Source: an uncultured Bacillota bacterium (GTDB lineage Bacteria; Bacillota; Clostridia; Tissierellales; Tepidimicrobiaceae). Taken from it: 20,293 nucleotides of DNA. The stretch covers positions 1 through 20,293 of the forward strand of contig CALBUB010000007.1 of assembly GCA_937967955.1 (NCBI GenBank), given 5' to 3'. The notes under the pieces are model-generated. The model was given only the letters and a program-made list of their open reading frames with translations. It did no database searches and was not told the DNA's origin. Both the position numbers and the translations under genes were made by a program. Positions 15,981 to 20,293 of the stretch are shown piece by piece (positions within the stretch are counted from its first letter, which is position 1; every line of letters starts with the position of its first letter).

Positions 15981-16310
15981 TTAAAGTATTTCTACTTCCA
16001 CACAGGCAAGGGCTGCCTCAATGCTATTGTCCTTGTCCCCAAATTCTGGTATGTATAGGCCAGGTATCCTAAGGCCTCCTTTTACTGCAGTTACCTTCTT
16101 TTTGCCTATGGGAAGACATTTTTTAATTCTTTCTTCATCAATCTCTTCAGGTCTTGATACAGCTAAGGTCACATTAACGGCTACCTGCTCATTAAAATCC
16201 TTAATATCCAATAATTCTTCAAGTCCACATAGACAGCTTCTAGATATAGCATCTAATACTGCCTTTTCTGCTGCTCTGTTTACATCCTGACCGTGAAAAT
16301 CAACCCCCAT
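15981..16310 (-). CDS. Lin0512-family conserved protein, first gene of the aco operon
   Basis: A small cytosolic protein of the Lin0512 family (about 115-120 residues, function unknown). The visible frame begins MGVDFHGQDVNRAAEKAVLDAI, which is family-typical, followed by VAVNVTLAVSRPEEIDEERIKKCLPIGKKKV. Coordinates run to the first conventional start (ATG 16310, 109 aa), but this start has no ribosome site and truncates the family N-terminus. The frame continues upstream as KRFILEFG, and a strong GGGGAGG site lies 4 nt before an ATT codon at 16337-16335. I therefore think translation begins at that AUU, giving 118 aa (MKRFILEFGMGVDFHGQDV). The alternatives are a weak internal start or a single-base sequencing error. 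It is 14 nt upstream of acoA and likely co-transcribed; a link to acetoin use is inference. Confidence 0.85.
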   Translation of the reverse strand: MGVDFHGQDVNRAAEKAVLDAISRSCLCGLEELLDIKDFNEQVAVNVTLAVSRPEEIDEERIKKCLPIGKKKVTAVKGGLRIPGLYIPEFGDKDNSIEAALACVEVEIL

Positions 16311-16394
16311 TCCAAACTCTAATATGAATCTTTTAATAAAACCTCCCCTTCCATTTATCTATTCATTAAATATACGGTGCAAGTCTAATAGTTA

Positions 16395-16425
16395 TTTATA
16401 CTACTATTCTGAATAGTCCTGTAAC
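16395..16425 (-). promoter_or_regulatory. Probable aco operon promoter with a dyad in a 19-bp spacer
   Basis: Minus strand: GTTACA (16425-16420), 19-bp spacer, TATAAA (16400-16395). The spacer contains the 15-bp palindrome ACTATTC-T-GAATAGT (plus-strand 16403-16417). Long spacers with a central dyad are typical of promoters activated by MerR-family regulators. Further CTATTC half-sites lie at 16359-16364 and 16431-16436. The predicted leader is about 50 nt. No sigma-54 -24/-12 element is seen, though many aco operons use one. Confidence 0.45.
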
Positions 16426-16484
16426 TTATGCTATTCAACAGCTTATCCCTTTAGAACAAAAAGTAGGACAAAGTCATAAAAAAA

Positions 16485-16521
16485 TTCCCACAATAGGGAA
16501 AGGCATACCCTATTGTGGGAA
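16485..16521 (-). terminator. Strong minus-strand terminator upstream of the aco promoter
   Basis: TTCCCACAATAGGG (16485-16498) and CCCTATTGTGGGAA (16508-16521) form a perfect 14-bp stem with a 9-nt loop. On the minus strand it is followed by seven T (16484-16478). It insulates the aco promoter from transcription coming from veg and is the second of two terminators there. Confidence 0.85.
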
Positions 16522-16561
16522 AATATCAGTGGAATATGATTTTCCTATCTTAGGCAAAAAT

Positions 16562-16601
16562 AAAAAAGGCTCCTATATTTTAATTAGGAGAGCCTTTTTT
16601 T
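16562..16601 (-). terminator. Terminator of veg
   Basis: On the minus strand, GGCTCTCCTA (16594-16585) pairs with TAGGAGCC (16575-16568), leaving a 2-nt bulge, followed by six T (16567-16562). The plus-strand copy has seven T, so it may work in both directions. It begins 9 bp after the veg stop. Confidence 0.8.
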
Positions 16602-16609
16602 ATTCTATT

Positions 16610-16879
16610 CTAGCCTATCTTAATCTGTCTATCATCATCTTCATAAATTGTAAGTTCTACCGTCTCTGTTAGAATGTCCGAATAAGTATAGGATACTCTT
16701 CTGACTGAATCGAATTTGTTACTTATCTTTACTACAAACAAGCTTGGATATGCTTCTTCCAATATTCCTTCTCTAACCATCGTCTTTTTCCTACCCTTAT
16801 TTGCTTTTAGAATTACTTTCTTTCCTACAAAACCCTCAACATTTTTACGGATTCTCGCCAAGCTATTCTTCTCTAACAA
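16610..16879 (-). CDS. veg: Veg family protein
   Basis: A small cytosolic protein (89 aa) conserved in Firmicutes. The central block VGKKVILKANKGRKKTMVREGILEEAYPSLFVVKI and the tail RRVSYTYSDILTETVELTIYEDD match B. subtilis Veg closely (LTLKANGGRRKT, GILAETYPSVFVI and RVSYSYADILTETVELTF there). In Bacillus it is made at very high level and has been linked to biofilm gene regulation and spore outgrowth; the molecular function is unclear. I chose TTG 16879 because the bases just upstream (GGAAGGTGATC) match the 16S anti-Shine-Dalgarno over a long stretch at good spacing, and the length then fits the family. An in-frame GTG at 16888, inside that ribosome site, is the alternative. It is monocistronic, between tandem promoters and a terminator. 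Confidence 0.93.
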   Translation of the reverse strand: MLEKNSLARIRKNVEGFVGKKVILKANKGRKKTMVREGILEEAYPSLFVVKISNKFDSVRRVSYTYSDILTETVELTIYEDDDRQIKIG

Positions 16880-16903
16880 AACGATCACCTTCCATCATAT
16901 TCT

Positions 16904-16916
16904 CCCTATGATAGGG
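16904..16916 (-). promoter_or_regulatory. Small palindrome in the veg leader
   Basis: CCCTAT-G-ATAGGG, a 13-bp palindrome in the 5' untranslated region about 20 nt before the ribosome site. As RNA it would form a short hairpin that could stabilise the message without covering the Shine-Dalgarno. Confidence 0.35.
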
Positions 16917-16949
16917 GCAGAAGGAGTGTAAAGGGACACCCGTGCATTT

Positions 16950-16978
16950 ATTATATCACAAAAATTAGTATTTGTCAA
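16950..16978 (-). promoter_or_regulatory. Proximal veg promoter, perfect consensus with extended -10
   Basis: Minus strand: TTGACA (16978-16973), 17-bp spacer, TATAAT (16955-16950), with TGA directly before the -10 (TGnTATAAT). Every position matches the sigma-A consensus. The predicted leader is about 65 nt. Confidence 0.9.
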
Positions 16979-16987
16979 AATCCTAGT

Positions 16988-17016
16988 ATTATACTATGAA
17001 AATGCTCCTTTGTCAA
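16988..17016 (-). promoter_or_regulatory. Distal veg promoter, perfect consensus
   Basis: Minus strand: TTGACA (17016-17011), 17-bp spacer, TATAAT (16993-16988). It is exactly 38 bp upstream of the proximal promoter, in the same orientation. Its -10 lies in the palindrome TAGTAT-T-ATACTA (16985-16997). It starts only 18 nt after the stop of the upstream SpoIID-amidase gene. Confidence 0.85.
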
Positions 17017-17033
17017 ATGTTACTTTACTACTT

Positions 17034-18383
17034 TTATGGGAAAAAGTAATCCACTACTCCTCTAGCTATAGCATCTACCAGCTTTTCCACATATTCATCT
17101 TTATTTAATTTACATTCTTCTTCTTTACTTGACAAATAACCTGCTTCTATCAAAAGGGAGCTTACGCTTACTCCCCTAAAAACATAAAAATTCCCTTCCT
17201 TAATCCCTCTAGTAGGAAGTTCATACTCCTTTAACCTTTCCAGTATGCTTAAGGCCAGCCCCTTACTCTCATTATCATCTTCAAAATGGAACATCTCTAC
17301 TCCCTTTACACTCGCCCTTGGAAAGTAATCCATATGGATGCTAATAAAAAAATCGGGTTTTGTCTTGTTAGCTTCCTCTATACGCTTTGTAGTATATATA
17401 TTTTTATCTTCCTCCCTGGTCATATAAACAGTGGCCCCTAGTCCTTCCAGCTTCCTTTTAAGCTCTAAACCTAATTTAAGAGTTATATCCTTTTCTAATA
17501 GGCCTAAATAGTCACCCTTATGGCCTATATCATCTCCTCCATGGCCAGGGTCTAACATTATTTTCTTTCCATATAGTGGCCTATTTTCATCGGGAAGGAT
17601 TAAGTTTTCTATTTCCACCCCTGTGTAATAATAGGAAAGTATGTCTCTAAAAGAGTGGCCTTCTTCAGCCATTTTGTTGGCACCATATTGGCATAAGCCA
17701 AGGCCATGGCCTTTACCCCTAGATATAAACTTTATTTGGGAAGGATATATGGAAAATCTAGTGGAATCTAAGGATAGAAGCTCCATTAACTCTACACCTG
17801 TGAAGGTCTTATCTCCTATTTTTATGGCCTTTACTCTTCCACATTCATCCCTTTCAATATCGTCCATAAAACCTTCTATTTGAAAGCTTTTTTCTATATC
17901 CATATTGGGAAATTTTATTTTTAAAAGCCTTTCTATTTCTTCAACTGAAAAACTCTTTTCCTTCCACCAATAGGGAGAAGCCTTACAGTAGTGGCATAAA
18001 ACCCTTCTTAAATAGGTAACAGAATTTTTTAGCACATTTTCAGCATTCTCTGTGCTTCCACCACAGGCAATATGATATTTGGCATCGATTGACTTTCCAT
18101 TAAATGTAACTATTATCCCTTCTGTTTCCTCAACTGCTTGCCTTACTTTTTTATTGTATTCAGCCTCCCTATTAGAATCTATATCCAGGCTATTAACTTC
18201 TATTTGTCCAGAAGCTCTTATAAGGTTTGTTCTAATAGCTACAGCTTGGGCCTTTAAGGCCTCTATATGAAAGTCTAAATCTATTTCATTCCTCAACAAT
18301 ATATAGACTAACTCTTCTAGGGGCAACACTAACTCTATACCTTTTTCCTTATCAATACACTTGATTTTGTAAGCTGTATCCAT
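17034..18383 (-). CDS. SpoIID-type lytic transglycosylase fused to an Amidase_3 N-acetylmuramoyl-L-alanine amidase
   Basis: A 449-residue two-domain peptidoglycan hydrolase. Residues 15-262 are a SpoIID domain: NEIDLDFHIEALKAQAVAIRT (32-52) with the conserved acidic residues, HIACGGSTENAENV (104-117) with LCHYC (129-133), which can supply a metal site, and GKGHGLGLCQYGANKMA (223-239). Residues 272-449 are an Amidase_3 zinc amidase: DPGHGG (His281), EKD (Glu297), SIHMD (His350) and LIEAGYLSS (catalytic Glu413). Together they could cleave both glycan strands and peptide stems. No signal peptide or membrane helix is visible with either start. I chose ATG 18383 because AGGAGG lies 7 nt before it; ATG 18404 would add seven residues without a ribosome site. 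A sigma-K-like promoter upstream suggests late mother-cell expression, as for CwlC-type lysis amidases, which also lack signals. Confidence 0.92.
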   Translation of the reverse strand: MDTAYKIKCIDKEKGIELVLPLEELVYILLRNEIDLDFHIEALKAQAVAIRTNLIRASGQIEVNSLDIDSNREAEYNKKVRQAVEETEGIIVTFNGKSIDAKYHIACGGSTENAENVLKNSVTYLRRVLCHYCKASPYWWKEKSFSVEEIERLLKIKFPNMDIEKSFQIEGFMDDIERDECGRVKAIKIGDKTFTGVELMELLSLDSTRFSIYPSQIKFISRGKGHGLGLCQYGANKMAEEGHSFRDILSYYYTGVEIENLILPDENRPLYGKKIMLDPGHGGDDIGHKGDYLGLLEKDITLKLGLELKRKLEGLGATVYMTREEDKNIYTTKRIEEANKTKPDFFISIHMDYFPRASVKGVEMFHFEDDNESKGLALSILERLKEYELPTRGIKEGNFYVFRGVSVSSLLIEAGYLSSKEEECKLNKDEYVEKLVDAIARGVVDYFFP

Positions 18384-18412
18384 CTTTTTTCCTCCTAAAT
18401 TCATCGTTAATA

Positions 18413-18439
18413 TATTTTATGAAAAAAAGTTTCATAAGT
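18413..18439 (-). promoter_or_regulatory. Sigma-K-like promoter of the SpoIID-amidase gene
   Basis: Minus strand: AC (18439-18438), 16-bp spacer, CATAAAATA (18421-18413), matching the sigma-K pattern AC-N16/17-CATAnnnTA. It lies about 30 bp before the chosen start codon. The pattern is short, so a chance match is possible; the product type makes it credible. Confidence 0.45.
18417..18437. repeat. Perfect inverted repeat between the divergent SpoIID-amidase and H-NOX receptor genes
   Basis: TTATGAAA (18417-18424), 5 bp, TTTCATAA (18430-18437). It overlaps the sigma-K-like promoter on the minus strand and the -35 region of the receptor promoter on the plus strand, so a bound protein could affect both genes. 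Confidence 0.5.
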
Positions 18440-18447
18440 GATAATTG

Positions 18448-18456
18448 TGGTATAAT
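18448..18456 (+). promoter_or_regulatory. Extended -10 promoter of the H-NOX chemoreceptor gene
   Basis: TGGTATAAT (18448-18456), 30 bp before the start codon. The -35 is poor (TTTCAT at 18430-18435, 15-bp spacer). An in-frame TTG at 18456 shares its first base with the last base of this box, which argues against that TTG as the start codon. Confidence 0.5.
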
Positions 18457-18485
18457 TGTTATATATGGCTAAAGGAGGATTATTT

Positions 18486-20288
18486 ATGAAGGGAACTATT
18501 GTGTCCACCTGGGTTAAGACTAGTAAAGCCCTTTTTGGAGAAAGCTTGGTGAATGAGGCCTTGGAAAGGAACGGAATAGCCTCTAAAAAAATTTTTACCC
18601 CTACTGAAGATGTGGAAGATGAAAAAATATTCGGTTTTATAGATTATATGGCAAATAAATTGAATAAAAATCCCAAAGCTGTGTGGAGGGAAATAGGTAT
18701 AAAAAATATAGAAACTTTTGCCCAGGATTATCCTGCCTTCTTTAGATATAAAAATCTTTACTCCTTTTTAGAAGCTATGTATGATATCCACGTAATAGTA
18801 GTTAAAAGGATTCCTGGTGCAAAACCTCCTATACTGAAAATATGGCCAGTTGACAAAAATAAAGCTATAATGACCTATTCATCTCCAAGGGGTATGTTTG
18901 CATACTTCCATGGCTTAATAGAAGGAGCTGCTAGATATTTTAATGAAAAGATTGAAGTGGAAACTTTAGAAAAGACTGATGATTTTACTAAAGTGGCAAT
19001 TACTTTTGAAGAAGAAATATATGCTGAAAAAACTTATAGACTTAATAGGCTTTTCTCTTTAGGTTTTATAAATAAGTTTGAATTAAAAGTAGGACTAGCT
19101 TCTTTATTGTTGGTAGGAATTCCTCTATCCATATTAGTAAACTTCTTTGATTCCAGTACAATTATAGCAACTTCTTTGCTACTATCCTTCCTTATACCTA
19201 CCCTAATTGTAAAAGGCCTATTAAGCCCTATAAAGGAAATTAAAAAAGCTATAGAAGAACTAAAGGAAAAGAACTTATCCCTGCAAAGAAGCATATCCAC
19301 CAAGGATTTTTGGGAAAATATGATGGAAGATATTAACCAGATTAAATTAAGTATGAAGGCAGATTTCGTTGGCTTTAAGGGTATCACCGATGAGCTAAAC
19401 GTATTTGCCGATAAGTTTAATGAGATTTCAGAAAACATGAGAGCTGCAACAGACGAAATAGAAAGTATAATAGGGCAGTTTTCCCAAGGTGCTGTAAGTC
19501 AAGCAGAAGAAACAGAAAAAGCCTCTTACACTTTGGCCACCAATATTGCTTCCCTAAATGATATTACTATAAAGGAAAATGAAGGTAAAGAAGAGTTAGA
19601 AAAGGTGGTTAATAATACAAAGGCAGGCTTCGAAAACCTAAATGAAATATCTAATAGCCTAAATGAAGTAATAGAAAAGTTCTCCCAAGTAAAGGAACAA
19701 GCCAGTATTTTACAAAATAGTGCCAAGGATGTAACAGATATAGTTGAGACAGTAGAAAATATTGCTGAACAGACTAATTTACTAGCTTTAAATGCCAGTA
19801 TTGAAGCTTCTAGAGCTGGTGAATACGGCCGAGGTTTTACTGTAGTAGCTACTGAAATAAGAAAGCTAGCTGAAAGTTCTAAAGAAGCTGTACAGGATAT
19901 TAATAATATTTTAAAAGCCTTTGTAGTAGAAATTGAGGGGCTAGTTAAAGGTATAGAAAAGCAATATAAGATATTAGAAGTAGAAAATTCAAATATCAAA
20001 GCCTTATCAAAACAAACAGAAGAGACAGTTGAAACAGTACAAAGTGTAGCTTCCTTGCTAATTGAATTAATAGACAGGCTAAACAATGAAACAAAGTCTA
20101 TGAATGAAATATCTGAACATATAGAAGCCTTAGCTGCTATTTCTGAAGAAAATTCTGCTTATAGTGAGGAAGTAAACTCTAGGGTAATAACTTATACTAA
20201 TGAAATTAAGAATATGATAGAGCAAATCAGCGAATTCAAAAAGGTGTCAGAGGATTTTGCTAAAGAATTAGATAAATACATAATATAA
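18486..20288 (+). CDS. Methyl-accepting chemotaxis protein with an N-terminal H-NOX heme sensor domain
   Basis: A 600-residue chemoreceptor. Residues 1-185 are an H-NOX domain that aligns without gaps, by position, to the O2-binding H-NOX of Caldanaerobacter (Thermoanaerobacter) tengcongensis: heme ligand His102, Pro115, and the propionate-binding Tyr131-x-Ser133-x-Arg135 are all present. So are Trp9, Asn74 and Tyr140, the distal network that binds O2. Two close membrane helices follow (about 200-220 and 225-245), so the sensor is cytoplasmic. After a linker, the coiled-coil signalling domain has its hairpin tip at IAEQTNLLALNASIEASRAGEYGRGF (426-451), where CheA and CheW dock. I chose ATG 18486 because AAAGGAGG precedes it by 7 nt and MKGTIVSTW is the conserved H-NOX start. 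It is likely to steer motility by O2 or NO. The stop is 5 nt before the window ends, so any operon partner is unseen. Confidence 0.96.
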   Translation: MKGTIVSTWVKTSKALFGESLVNEALERNGIASKKIFTPTEDVEDEKIFGFIDYMANKLNKNPKAVWREIGIKNIETFAQDYPAFFRYKNLYSFLEAMYDIHVIVVKRIPGAKPPILKIWPVDKNKAIMTYSSPRGMFAYFHGLIEGAARYFNEKIEVETLEKTDDFTKVAITFEEEIYAEKTYRLNRLFSLGFINKFELKVGLASLLLVGIPLSILVNFFDSSTIIATSLLLSFLIPTLIVKGLLSPIKEIKKAIEELKEKNLSLQRSISTKDFWENMMEDINQIKLSMKADFVGFKGITDELNVFADKFNEISENMRAATDEIESIIGQFSQGAVSQAEETEKASYTLATNIASLNDITIKENEGKEELEKVVNNTKAGFENLNEISNSLNEVIEKFSQVKEQASILQNSAKDVTDIVETVENIAEQTNLLALNASIEASRAGEYGRGFTVVATEIRKLAESSKEAVQDINNILKAFVVEIEGLVKGIEKQYKILEVENSNIKALSKQTEETVETVQSVASLLIELIDRLNNETKSMNEISEHIEALAAISEENSAYSEEVNSRVITYTNEIKNMIEQISEFKKVSEDFAKELDKYII

Positions 20289-20293
20289 AAAAG

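Noticed and set aside
16371..16390. TTGCAC-containing stretch as a sigma-54 -24/-12 element for the aco operon
   Set aside because: The GG and GC dinucleotides required about 10 bp apart are not both present. The match is only superficial.
19526..20086. Minus-strand open frame of 186 codons
   Set aside because: Opposite the chemoreceptor signalling domain; Ser/Phe-rich composition typical of the antisense of a coiled-coil gene.

Overview
The window reads as chromosome of an anaerobic, endospore-forming member of the Clostridia (Clostridium/Tissierella-like). Base composition is strongly AT-rich, Shine-Dalgarno sites are strong (AGGAGG or GGGGGG runs), and GTG and TTG starts are used. Two spore loci, an anaerobe-type acetoin dehydrogenase operon and a heme-NO/O2 sensor chemoreceptor support this. 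I see no tRNA, rRNA, CRISPR array, phage gene or insertion sequence. The genus call is inference only.

Layout. (1) 1-290: a promoter and a 61-residue hydrophobic protein, convergent with the next operon. (2) 294-4232, minus strand: a spore germinant receptor operon in the order small two-helix protein, A subunit, B subunit, C lipoprotein. (3) 4282-5136, minus: ispE of the MEP isoprenoid pathway; its terminator runs into the first codons of the germination operon. (4) 5201-6742, minus: a SipL-type spore coat morphogenetic protein (DUF3794 repeats plus LysM). (5) 6997-8273, plus: speD-speE, making spermidine from putrescine, behind a good sigma-A promoter. (6) 8660-10069, plus: an AraC-family regulator whose C-terminal tail looks like a decayed GH39 glycosidase domain. 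(7) 10238-16337, minus: a Lin0512-family protein followed by acoA-acoB-acoX-acoC-acoL (acetoin dehydrogenase E1 alpha, E1 beta, AcoX, E2, E3), bounded by strong hairpins. (8) 16610-16879, minus: veg, driven by two tandem perfect-consensus sigma-A promoters. (9) 17034-18383, minus: a SpoIID lytic transglycosylase fused to an Amidase_3 amidase, with no signal peptide and a sigma-K-like promoter. (10) 18486-20288, plus: an H-NOX methyl-accepting chemotaxis protein that keeps the residues used for O2 binding.

How it fits together. The germination receptor, SipL homologue and SpoIID-amidase fusion cover three stages of the spore cycle: germinant sensing, coat assembly and peptidoglycan breakdown. 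The aco operon would cleave acetoin into acetaldehyde and acetyl-CoA; its leader carries a 15-bp dyad inside a 19-bp promoter spacer, which suggests a dedicated regulator not encoded beside it. The H-NOX receptor is divergent from the SpoIID-amidase gene and probably steers motility by O2 or NO.

The observations I rate highest are the leaderless SpoIID-amidase fusion, the O2-type H-NOX receptor, the probable AUU start of the Lin0512 gene, the terminator that overlaps the start of the germination operon, and the dyad-in-spacer aco promoter.
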